Positions 1-6,572 of a stretch of 8,701 nt of DNA are shown piece after piece (positions within the stretch are counted from its first letter, which is position 1; every line of letters begins with the position of its first letter). The stretch comes from Fen-1077 sp050014355 (GTDB lineage Bacteria > Chloroflexota > Dehalococcoidia > Dehalococcoidales > RBG-16-60-22): the NCBI GenBank assembly GCA_050014355.1, contig JBEKDL010000074.1, positions 1-8,701 of the forward strand, read 5' to 3'. Position numbers and translations under genes: made by a program. A model generated the notes under the pieces. The model saw nothing but the letters and a program-made list of their open reading frames with translations. It searched no databases and was not told the origin of the DNA.

Positions 1-1
1 G

Positions 2-556
2 GACGGGGAAGAGCAAAATAGAATCAGCCCGGACAATCTTTTTCTCATCGGGCAGGACGCCCGCGTCAAAATAAACCGGTGGCAGGTAACCGACGCGTAC
101 GATATCCTCGATGCCGAGCATAATGGATATCAGAGGTTGGATAAACCGGTCCTGCACCGACGGCAAATAATATTTAACAAAGCGGAAGGCTATTGGATAG
201 TACGGGACGTCCTTAGCGGCGCGGGAAGCCACCGTTTTGACCTTTACTTACATTTCGCCCCCCTGGAAGTCGCAATCGATGAGGATTTTCCGCTGGTGGT
301 AAGGACGCGGACGCCGGGGGCCAACCTAGCGATAATACCCGTCGAGATAAATGCGGTTACGATGGCGGTGGAAAAAGGTTGGGTTTCTTGCCGTTACGGG
401 GTGAAGACGGAGGCCCCGGTGGTTAAATACTCTATAAATGGACAAATACCCTCCATTTTTTGTAATATTCTATATCCGTATAAAAACGAGCTAGACATAA
501 ACGCGGTAATGCTAAAAGTAAAAACTATAGACTTTAACAGGTATTTCGGGGGATAA
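2..556 (+). CDS. Heparinase II/III-family protein, C-terminal part (5' end outside window)
   Basis: The reading frame is open from the first bases of the window to the TAA at 554-556 and gives 184 visible residues. A TTG lies at 137, but the frame and the family-like sequence continue upstream of it, so it is not the true start. The segment HNGYQRL, then PVLHRRQIIF, YWIVRDVLSGAGSHRFDLYLHFAP matches the beta-sandwich C-terminal domain of heparinase II/III-like proteins, where a 'hdGY.RL..pv.HRR' strand and a 'hrydl.fHfaP' strand are typical. In characterised members the alpha-barrel and catalytic Tyr/His lie further upstream, outside this window, so activity cannot be judged. Family members are polysaccharide lyases acting on uronic-acid-containing glycans, and many relatives sit in exopolysaccharide loci with unknown substrates. 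The stop is 3 bases before the bi-domain oxidoreductase, so the two are almost certainly co-transcribed. Confidence 0.85.
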   Translation, partial: DGEEQNRISPDNLFLIGQDARVKINRWQVTDAYDILDAEHNGYQRLDKPVLHRRQIIFNKAEGYWIVRDVLSGAGSHRFDLYLHFAPLEVAIDEDFPLVVRTRTPGANLAIIPVEINAVTMAVEKGWVSCRYGVKTEAPVVKYSINGQIPSIFCNILYPYKNELDINAVMLKVKTIDFNRYFGG

Positions 557-559
557 AAA

Positions 560-2737
560 GTGAAACAAGTATTTAGCTACGGCGGAGAAATAGTCGTCGA
601 AGAGATGCCCGTGCCGGTCTGCGGCGATAACGAGGTGCTGGTGCAAAATTTGTTTACCGTCATTAGCAGCGGCACAGAAAGCGCAGCCGTGAAGGCAAGC
701 ACCGGAGGCGCCATAAGCCTGGCCAGGAGGCTCATTAAAAATCCCGACTTGCTGCAAAAAGCCCTCGACATGGTGCGGAAACAAGGCCTGCAAAAGACTC
801 TACTGGCAGCCCGCGGTGAGACGGAAGGCACGCTTATGCCCCTCGGATATTCGAGCGCCGGAATCGTCATCCAATCAGGCAAGGATGTCAGTAATATCTC
901 TCCCGGTGACAGCGTCGCCTGCGCCGGGGCCGGTTACGCCTGTCACGCCGAATTCGTCAGCGTGCCGAAGAACCTGGTATGCCCGGTCCCGCCGGGCATC
1001 GATTTCAAAGAAGCCGCATTTACTACTCTCGGGGCTATCGCCATGCAGGGTGTGCGCCGCTCCCAGGCCCAGCTCGGGGAAAAGGTGGCCGTTATCGGGC
1101 TGGGGCTGCTGGGTCAGATTACCTGTCAGATATTAAAAGCTTCCGGGGCTTACGTTATCGGCATCGACCCGGTGCCGGCCAGGGTCGAGCTCGCCCGCGA
1201 GCTGGGAGCGGACGTGAGCCTGTTAAGCGGAGAAAAAATAGTCTCTGAAGTGATAGGGCACACAGGCAGCTATGGGGCCGACGCCGTTATCATCTGCGCG
1301 GGCACTCCAAGCAACGAGCCGACCCTCCAGGCCATGCAGATGGCGCGGCGGAAAGGGAGGGTGGTAGTGGTAGGCGCGGTGGGTCTGTCGCTGGAAAGAG
1401 CGCCCTTCTATGAGAAAGAGCTCGATTTTCTTATCTCCTGCTCCTATGGTCCGGGGAGATACGATGCTAGCTATGAACAAAAGGGAATCGATTATCCCAT
1501 CGCTTATGTAAGGTGGACGGAGAACCGCAATATGCAGGCCTTCCTGGAACTGCTCGCCAGCAAAAAGGTGAATGTCAGCAGGCTGATTGACCATGTTTTT
1601 ACGGTAGAGGAGGCCAGTACCGCCTATCAAAAACTATCCGCACCAGAGGCCAGACCCGTGGCCGTGGTTTTCAAATACTCCGCGGATATTAAACCAGGCG
1701 CCGCGATAACACGCTCTATCGAGCTGAAGCCGCCCACCGTAGCTAAAGACAGGATAGGGGTAGGTGTCATCGGGGCGGGGGGGTTCGCCCAGACCTTCCA
1801 TTTACCCAATGTCCGGCAGTTGCCGTATTTCGACCTTAAGGCAATCGCCACCAGGACAGGCGCGTCCGCTAAAAAAGCCGCCGAGAAATACGGCGCCCGT
1901 TACTTCACCACAGACTATACGGAAGTCATCAGGGATAAAGATATCGACATGGTGCTCATCGCCACGCGGCACAACCTGCATGCCCCCATCGCCATCGAGG
2001 CCGCCAAGGCCGGTAAACACATCTTCGTTGAAAAGCCCCTCGCCATGAGCTACGAACAGTGCCGGGAAGTCTATGAAGCGGTCACCGCTGCGAAGGTAAA
2101 TTTAACCGTCGGTTTCAACCGCCGTTTTTCCCCTCTGGCGCAGAAACTTAAAAGACTGGCGGAAAAGCGGCAGAACCCGCTGGTGATACACATCACCGTG
2201 AATTCCGCCGGCATGAAAAAAGACCACTGGATAAATGACCCCATCGAGGGGGGCGGCGCCATCTTGGGAGAGGGTTGCCACTTCTTCGACCTGGCGGGCT
2301 GGCTGACCGGCGCCGAACCACGGCAAATCTTCGCCGCGAAGCTGGCCTCGCATAATCCATCTCTGGTCGACGATAATAACATCGCCTGCGTGATTTGCTA
2401 CCAGGACGGCTCGATTTTTTCCCTGACTTACACGACCATCGGTCACGAGGACTTTCCCAAGGAGAGAATCGAGGTCTTTATGGACGGCGGCGCCGCGGCG
2501 ATAGATGATTTCAAAGAGCTGACTATCGCCGGACTGGGAGCAGAGGGAGAGCGGCTGACGAAGATTGACAAGGGACAACTGGCGCTCCTCCGGGAGTTCG
2601 GGAAATTATTGAAAGGCGAAGGAGAGAACAAGGACCTCCCCACGGTGAGAGATGGGGTAAAAGCCACCATCTGCTCGTTGAAAGCCATCGACGCCTTACA
2701 CACTGGCAAGCCGCAAGAATTCGCCTTTCTCTGGTAA
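560..2737 (+). CDS. Bi-domain oxidoreductase: MDR dehydrogenase fused to Gfo/Idh/MocA dehydrogenase
   Basis: This 725-residue protein joins two NAD(P)-dependent dehydrogenases. Residues about 1-380 are a medium-chain (zinc-type alcohol) dehydrogenase: SSGTE at 36-40, a GYSSAG...GD.VAC.G..YA.HAEFV core, and the Rossmann motif GLGLLG at 180-185. I see no Cys cluster for a structural zinc lobe. Residues about 398-725 are a Gfo/Idh/MocA oxidoreductase: GAGGFA at 405-410, the cofactor and catalytic EKP at 491-493, and a GGGAILGEGCHFFDL segment (564-577) with His574 where the family has its catalytic His. The start is GTG at 560, preceded by GGGGGA at 548-553. ATG codons further in would cut the dehydrogenase fold. 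The fused architecture is known from polysaccharide loci beside heparinase-like genes. The substrate is unknown; oxidation and re-reduction of a sugar or cyclitol (epimerisation through a keto intermediate) is a reasonable inference. Confidence 0.93.
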   Translation: MKQVFSYGGEIVVEEMPVPVCGDNEVLVQNLFTVISSGTESAAVKASTGGAISLARRLIKNPDLLQKALDMVRKQGLQKTLLAARGETEGTLMPLGYSSAGIVIQSGKDVSNISPGDSVACAGAGYACHAEFVSVPKNLVCPVPPGIDFKEAAFTTLGAIAMQGVRRSQAQLGEKVAVIGLGLLGQITCQILKASGAYVIGIDPVPARVELARELGADVSLLSGEKIVSEVIGHTGSYGADAVIICAGTPSNEPTLQAMQMARRKGRVVVVGAVGLSLERAPFYEKELDFLISCSYGPGRYDASYEQKGIDYPIAYVRWTENRNMQAFLELLASKKVNVSRLIDHVFTVEEASTAYQKLSAPEARPVAVVFKYSADIKPGAAITRSIELKPPTVAKDRIGVGVIGAGGFAQTFHLPNVRQLPYFDLKAIATRTGASAKKAAEKYGARYFTTDYTEVIRDKDIDMVLIATRHNLHAPIAIEAAKAGKHIFVEKPLAMSYEQCREVYEAVTAAKVNLTVGFNRRFSPLAQKLKRLAEKRQNPLVIHITVNSAGMKKDHWINDPIEGGGAILGEGCHFFDLAGWLTGAEPRQIFAAKLASHNPSLVDDNNIACVICYQDGSIFSLTYTTIGHEDFPKERIEVFMDGGAAAIDDFKELTIAGLGAEGERLTKIDKGQLALLREFGKLLKGEGENKDLPTVRDGVKATICSLKAIDALHTGKPQEFAFLW

Positions 2738-2815
2738 AAGAATATCCACGACCAAACACTATCCGCCACATCATTCCGGCTGTCATAACCCGGCCCTCTG
2801 TGAAGGAAGAAATTA

Positions 2816-2838
2816 ACGATGTCAAAACATGACATTGT
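2816..2838. promoter_or_regulatory. Inverted repeat overlapping the -35 box, possible operator
   Basis: ATGTCA (2819-2824) and TGACAT (2830-2835) form perfect 6-base arms around a 5-base centre. Two of the next three outward positions also pair, so eight of nine arm positions match over 2816-2838. The right arm contains most of the predicted -35 box ATGACA. A dimeric regulator bound here would compete with RNA polymerase. There is no T-tract after it, so it is not a terminator. No second copy was noticed in the window, and the regulator is unknown. Confidence 0.35.
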
Positions 2839-2858
2839 CGGTAGTAAAATACTATAAT
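2829..2858 (+). promoter_or_regulatory. Predicted sigma70-type promoter for the gtrA-like operon
   Basis: ATGACA at 2829-2834 matches the -35 consensus TTGACA at five of six bases. TATAAT at 2853-2858 is a perfect -10 box, with an 18-base spacer. Transcription would start near 2865 and leave a leader of about 38 bases before the ATG at 2903. The promoter lies in the only sizeable intergenic gap (2738-2902) of the plus-strand block, in locally AT-rich DNA. This supports a separate transcription unit for the downstream genes. Confidence 0.6.
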
Positions 2859-2902
2859 AGAGCAATCGCTGGGCAGTAATACTAGCTAAATCCCCAGAGA
2901 GC

Positions 2903-3361
2903 ATGAAGATTTTAAGGGAAAATGTAGCTAGAAATATTATCATCTATATAACCCGCCGGAAACTTATTATGGTCAAGTTCCTCGTGGTGAGCGGGTCGGC
3001 CGTGGCGATTAATCTTGTTCTGCTGTTCCTGATGGTGAGGTACTGGGGCTTTGATACCGTATTGCGGGAAAACGCCGCCAACATCATCAGCATGGAAATA
3101 AGCATAATCTATAATTTTTTCTTGAGCCGGGCCTTTACCTGGAGCGACCGGCACAAAGAAAAGGGCGGCCGGCTTGTCATCCAAATCCTCAAATTCCATG
3201 TCGCTATCGGCATTACCCTGCTGTTCCGGGCTGCCCTGTTCCCGATATTGCAGCACTTCGGAGTGTACTACATCATCAATGCCGCGATAGGAATAATTAT
3301 CGCGGCGATATTTAACTTCTTCATCTATGACGCCTTAATATTCAGGGAAAGGGGGGCTTAA
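2903..3361 (+). CDS. GtrA-family membrane protein (polyprenyl-linked sugar translocation)
   Basis: This 152-residue protein has four predicted membrane spans, at about 26-46, 55-75, 92-112 and 117-140, as in the GtrA family (usual length about 120-150). The family's two internal half-repeats show: IIYNFFLSRAFTW after span 2 and IFNFFIYDALIF in span 4, both of the 'yNF...r.w/F' type. GtrA proteins are thought to flip or help move polyprenyl-phosphate-linked sugars to the outer face of the membrane. ATG at 2903 is used because it gives a basic N-terminal leader before span 1; an alternative ATG at 2969 (residue 23) would start right at span 1. The Shine-Dalgarno is weak. This is the first gene after the predicted promoter, and the next gene starts 2 bases after its stop. 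It pairs logically with the DPM1-like GT2 downstream. Confidence 0.9.
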   Translation: MKILRENVARNIIIYITRRKLIMVKFLVVSGSAVAINLVLLFLMVRYWGFDTVLRENAANIISMEISIIYNFFLSRAFTWSDRHKEKGGRLVIQILKFHVAIGITLLFRAALFPILQHFGVYYIINAAIGIIIAAIFNFFIYDALIFRERGA

Positions 3362-3363
3362 AA

Positions 3364-4554
3364 ATGTTTAAATATGATATTTGCGTTATCGGCGGGTGCG
3401 GTAGGGTCGGGCTGCCACTATCAGTCGCCTTTGCCGACAAGGGATTGAAAGTTGTCATCTATGATCTGGACAAGGCCAGGATGGAAGAAATCCGCAAGGG
3501 TATCATGCCTTTTATGGAAGAGGGTTGCGCGGAAAAACTAAAGCAGGTAATCAACAAAACACTGACTATTTCGGACGACCGTAATTCCATAACTCAATCG
3601 AAGTTTATCATTACTACCATCGGCACTCCGGTCGAAGCGCATCTGAATCCTCAATATACCGCGATGATGAATTTCTTTAACGATCTATTGCCCTATCTTA
3701 AAGAGGGCCAGTGTATCATCCTCCGGAGCACCGTGTACCCGGGCACCGCCGAGAGGATAAACAGGCTACTGAAAGAAAAAAATACCAGGGTAAACCTGGC
3801 ATTCTGCCCGGAGCGCATCGTGGAAGGCAAAGCGTTACAGGAACTGGCAAACCTGCCTCAAATCGTCAGCGCTTTCGATGGTCAGGGAGTACAGGAGGTC
3901 TCCGACCTGTTTAAAAAATTGACCCCGGACATCATCGTCATGGAACCGCTGGAAGCGGAGTTAGCCAAGCTATTTACCAATACCTGGAGATATATACAAT
4001 TTTCCACCGCGAACCAGTTCTTCATGCTGGCCAACCAGTACAATTTGGACTTTTATAAAATATACCACGGCATGACGTATAAGTACTCGCGCACCCAGGG
4101 CCTGCCCAAAGCGGGATTTGCCGCCGGACCATGCCTGTTTAAAGACACCATGCAGCTGGCAGCTTTCAGCAATAACAGCTTTTTTCTGGGATACTGTGCC
4201 ATGCTGGTGAACGAAGGACTGCCCAACTATATCGTACAAAGGCTGAAAGAAAAAACCAACCTGCGCCAGAAGACCGTCGGCATACTGGGCATGGCGTTTA
4301 AGGCTAACTCTGACGATGAACGCGATTCTTTAGCGTTTAAGCTGAAAGCCATATTACAAATTGAAGCTAAAGCCCTCTACTGCACCGACCCTTATATTAA
4401 AAGGGATTACTTCATCAGCGTGGAGAAACTGATTGACATCTGTGACATCATCATCCTGGCCGCGCCGCATGACCAATACAGGAATTTAAACATCAAAAAA
4501 GATAAAGTGGTTGTGGATATCTGGAACTTCTTTAACAAAGGAGGAGTCATCTAG
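3364..4554 (+). CDS. Nucleotide-sugar (UDP-sugar) 6-dehydrogenase, UDP-glucose/GDP-mannose dehydrogenase family
   Basis: This 396-residue protein is complete across all three family domains. The N-terminal NAD-binding fold has GCGRVG at 11-16, followed by LRSTVYPGTAERI and FCPERIVEGKALQEL. The central domain carries KLFTNTWR with Lys202 and Asn206, and GPCLFKD with the catalytic Cys257. The C-terminal UDP-binding domain begins with a GMAFKANSDDERDS segment (FK at 312-313, Arg320, Ser322). These residues correspond to the Lys/Asn/Cys set of characterised UDP-glucose dehydrogenases. The enzyme oxidises the C6 alcohol of a UDP-sugar twice with NAD+ to give a UDP-uronic acid. Whether it uses UDP-Glc or UDP-HexNAc cannot be read safely; the 'FKANSDDERDS' type also occurs in WecC-like enzymes. 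The start ATG at 3364 follows a run of six G at 3351-3356. The stop overlaps the next gene's GTG by one base. Confidence 0.95.
   Translation: MFKYDICVIGGCGRVGLPLSVAFADKGLKVVIYDLDKARMEEIRKGIMPFMEEGCAEKLKQVINKTLTISDDRNSITQSKFIITTIGTPVEAHLNPQYTAMMNFFNDLLPYLKEGQCIILRSTVYPGTAERINRLLKEKNTRVNLAFCPERIVEGKALQELANLPQIVSAFDGQGVQEVSDLFKKLTPDIIVMEPLEAELAKLFTNTWRYIQFSTANQFFMLANQYNLDFYKIYHGMTYKYSRTQGLPKAGFAAGPCLFKDTMQLAAFSNNSFFLGYCAMLVNEGLPNYIVQRLKEKTNLRQKTVGILGMAFKANSDDERDSLAFKLKAILQIEAKALYCTDPYIKRDYFISVEKLIDICDIIILAAPHDQYRNLNIKKDKVVVDIWNFFNKGGVI
4537..4546 (+). promoter_or_regulatory. Strong Shine-Dalgarno fixing the GTG start at 4554
   Basis: AAAGGAGGAG lies inside the end of the dehydrogenase gene, and GGAGG ends 9 bases before GTG at 4554. 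It is the best ribosome-binding site in the window. It supports the GTG start, which puts MKVLITGASGFLG at the N-terminus, and suggests efficient initiation despite the non-ATG codon. Confidence 0.65.
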
Positions 4555-5573
4555 TGAAGGTCTTGATTACCGGAGCATCCGGTTTTCTGGGAGGCTACCT
4601 CATCGAAGAACTCCTCAATCACGGGTATGAAGTGGTCGGCCTGGACAACTACAGTAAATACGGAAAAGTTAAAAAAAGCTACGACCACCACCCGAAATAC
4701 CATTTTACCGAGGGTGACGCCCGGGATTTACAACTATTGAAAGACTTGATAGCTGATTGTGACCAGTTCGTCGCCCTGGCGGCGCTTATCGGTGGTATCC
4801 CGTTTTTCCATGCTTATGCTTATGATATCATCGCCGAAAATGAGCGTATCATCGCCGCGAGCTTCGATACCGCTATATGGGCCCACCGGGAAAAGAAGCT
4901 TAAGAAAATCAATGTTATTTCTTCCTCCATGGTCTTTGAAAACACTTCTGTTTACCCAACACCGGAAGGCGAACAATTCCGCAGCCCGCCGCCAAGTTCG
5001 ACCTATGGCTATCAGAAGCTTGCCTGTGAGTATTTCGCCAAAGGAGCCTGGGAGCAATATCAGCTCCCTTATACCATCATCAGGCCTTTTAATCTTATCG
5101 GCATCGGAGAAAAGAGAGCTATATCCGACAAGGAGGTTGCTTCCGGGAATATCAAGCTCGCCATGAGCCACGTGGTACCCGATCTGGTGCAAAAGGTATT
5201 AAAAGGCCAGGACCCCCTTCATATATTGGGGAAGGGCAACCAGGTAAGATGCTATACCTACGGCGGAGATATTGCCCGGGGAATCAGGCTCTGCGTGGAA
5301 AGCGAAAAAGCCCTAAACGAAGACTTTAACCTCTCCAGTCCCACGCCAACGACGGTCATCCAGCTGGCCGAGATTATCTGGAAAAAAATAAATAAAGACA
5401 AACCTTTCCGCTACGTATCGGACAGACCCTTCGAATATGACGTGCAAAAGAGAATCCCCGATGTTGAAAAAGCCAGGAAAATTCTTGGCTTCGAAGCTAA
5501 AACCATGCTAGAGGACGCCCTGGATGAAATTATCCCCTGGGTGAAAACACAGATTGAATCGGGCGGCATATGA
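4554..5573 (+). CDS. NAD-dependent epimerase/dehydratase (extended SDR)
   Basis: This 339-residue protein has the normal length for extended short-chain dehydrogenases acting on nucleotide sugars. GASGFLG at 7-13 is the NAD-binding GxxGxxG. GDARD follows beta-strand 3, and AALIGG sits where the family has its 'HLAA' segment. Ser123-Ser125 in VISSSMVFEN supply the catalytic Ser, and Y151-x3-K155 (YGYQK) is the catalytic pair. RPFNLIG and a VRCYTYGGDIARGI segment near the C-terminus belong to the sugar-nucleotide-binding part. Members are 4-epimerases, 4,6-dehydratases, reductases or UDP-uronate decarboxylases; the exact reaction is not clear. Directly following a UDP-sugar dehydrogenase, a UDP-uronate 4-epimerase or decarboxylase role is plausible but inferred. 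It starts with GTG overlapping the upstream stop by one base, and its TGA overlaps the next ATG by four. Confidence 0.93.
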   Translation: MKVLITGASGFLGGYLIEELLNHGYEVVGLDNYSKYGKVKKSYDHHPKYHFTEGDARDLQLLKDLIADCDQFVALAALIGGIPFFHAYAYDIIAENERIIAASFDTAIWAHREKKLKKINVISSSMVFENTSVYPTPEGEQFRSPPPSSTYGYQKLACEYFAKGAWEQYQLPYTIIRPFNLIGIGEKRAISDKEVASGNIKLAMSHVVPDLVQKVLKGQDPLHILGKGNQVRCYTYGGDIARGIRLCVESEKALNEDFNLSSPTPTTVIQLAEIIWKKINKDKPFRYVSDRPFEYDVQKRIPDVEKARKILGFEAKTMLEDALDEIIPWVKTQIESGGI

Positions 5574-6298
5574 AGTTTGATTCCCTGCAAATCATAATTC
5601 CGGTCTACAACGAAGGCGAGAATATCATCAAAACCTTGCAGGAAATAGAAGATAAAATCGCGGCTCCCTGCATCATTTTTATCGTCTATGACTTCGATGA
5701 AGACAGCACCGTACCCGTGGTCAAAGGATATATCGAACGGAAAAAATTGAAAAATATCATCCTGATAAAAAACCGGTACGGTAAGGGGGCGCTGTCCGCC
5801 ATAAAAACCGGCTTCGATGCCGCTGAAGAAGGCGCCATGCTGGTGGTGATGGCGGACTATTCCGACGACCTGTCAGTCGTCAACAATATGCTGGACAGGA
5901 TTATCCAGGGATACGACATCGTCTGCGGCTCCCGCTATATGAAAGGCGGCAAACAAACAGGCGGGCCAAAATTTAAAGGGCTCCTTTCCAGAACGGCCGG
6001 CCTGTCCCTCCACCTGATGACGGGGATACCCACGCATGACATTACCAACAGTTTCAAGATGTACCGGAAAAGCGTCCTGAATGATATCAAAATTGAAAGT
6101 CATGGCGGGTTCGAGATTGGTATGGAAATAGTCGTCAAATCATTCCTCAACGGCCGTAACATTACCGAGGTTCCCTCAACCTGGACAGGGCGCGCGGCCG
6201 GCAAGTCGCGGTTCAGGCTGATGAAGTGGCTGCCGGGGTATTTGAGATGGTATATATATGCCATCAAAGGGCGGTTCTGTAAAAGCAAACCAACATGA
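5570..6298 (+). CDS. Family 2 glycosyltransferase, DPM1-like
   Basis: This 242-residue protein has a GT-A fold: IIIPVYNEGENI near the N-terminus, KNRYGKGALSAIKTGFDAA, and MADYSDD with Asp96, Asp99 and Asp100 where polyprenyl-phosphate glycosyltransferases hold the metal and nucleotide. It continues with CGSRYMKGG, THDITNSFKMYRKSVL and a GFEIGMEIVVK segment, the DPM1/polyprenyl-phosphate mannosyltransferase pattern. The end (TGRAAGKSRFRLMKWLPGYLRWYIYAI) is basic and amphipathic. There are no clear C-terminal membrane spans, unlike GtrB or DpgS types with two. The likely reaction is transfer of a sugar from a nucleotide donor to undecaprenyl phosphate on the cytoplasmic face, feeding an external glycosyltransferase. 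ATG at 5570 overlaps the upstream stop (ATGA), and its own stop overlaps the next ATG in the same way, so translation is probably coupled. Confidence 0.93.
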   Translation: MKFDSLQIIIPVYNEGENIIKTLQEIEDKIAAPCIIFIVYDFDEDSTVPVVKGYIERKKLKNIILIKNRYGKGALSAIKTGFDAAEEGAMLVVMADYSDDLSVVNNMLDRIIQGYDIVCGSRYMKGGKQTGGPKFKGLLSRTAGLSLHLMTGIPTHDITNSFKMYRKSVLNDIKIESHGGFEIGMEIVVKSFLNGRNITEVPSTWTGRAAGKSRFRLMKWLPGYLRWYIYAIKGRFCKSKPT

Positions 6299-6543
6299 AT
6301 AAAATAAACAAACTTGCCTTAAAAGTCTTTAACAGCAACTGGATATTGCTAGTACCTTTCGCACTTTACCCGGTCCTGGTAACTTTAAGAGCCGCCACCA
6401 AGATGCCCTAGTGCGATGAATCCTGGTTTGACACGCTCAAAAAGGATAGCCCTGATAAATATGCTTATATTGACCGTACGCTTTCCGAGGAATATAACAA
6501 GGTCTTTGAAGGCAAATATTATATTTTTTACGAGAAGAAATAG
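6295..6543 (+). pseudogene. Remnant of a membrane glycosyltransferase (stop codon plus probable internal deletion)
   Basis: An ATG at 6295 overlaps the GT2 stop (ATGA), as expected for a next operon gene. The frame reads MNKINKLALKVF, then a hydrophobic span (NWILLVPFALYPVLVTL, about residues 15-31) and RAATKMP, then TAG at 6409-6411. The same frame stays open afterwards: CDESWFDTL..., then DKYAYIDRTLSEEYNKVFEG and KYYIFYEKK, ending at TAG 6541-6543. The first part looks like the N-terminal span of a GT39/PMT-type enzyme, and the last part like the short soluble tail of such proteins. Intact members have about 400-600 residues, so several hundred residues are missing. I infer an internal deletion, with the junction probably near the first TAG. 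A genuine small membrane protein of 38 residues, or readthrough of the TAG, cannot be excluded. The GT2/GtrA context fits loss of the partner transferase. Confidence 0.6.
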
Positions 6544-6572
6544 TCATCTTACAACCATTTCTAAATTGGCTT

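Noticed and set aside
2774..2800. CCGG...CCGG as a terminator after the bi-domain gene
   Set aside because: Only a 4-base self-complementary word repeated, with no T-tract downstream.
4734..5192. Long minus-strand frames opposite the epimerase and other genes
   Set aside because: They are shadows of well-identified plus-strand genes, with no family-like sequence or ribosome-binding site.
6409..6411. In-frame TAG in the 6295-6543 frame as a recoded (pyrrolysine-type) codon
   Set aside because: The frame is also far too short for its family, and TAG ends the dehydrogenase gene at 4552-4554 normally. A pseudogene explains both facts more simply.
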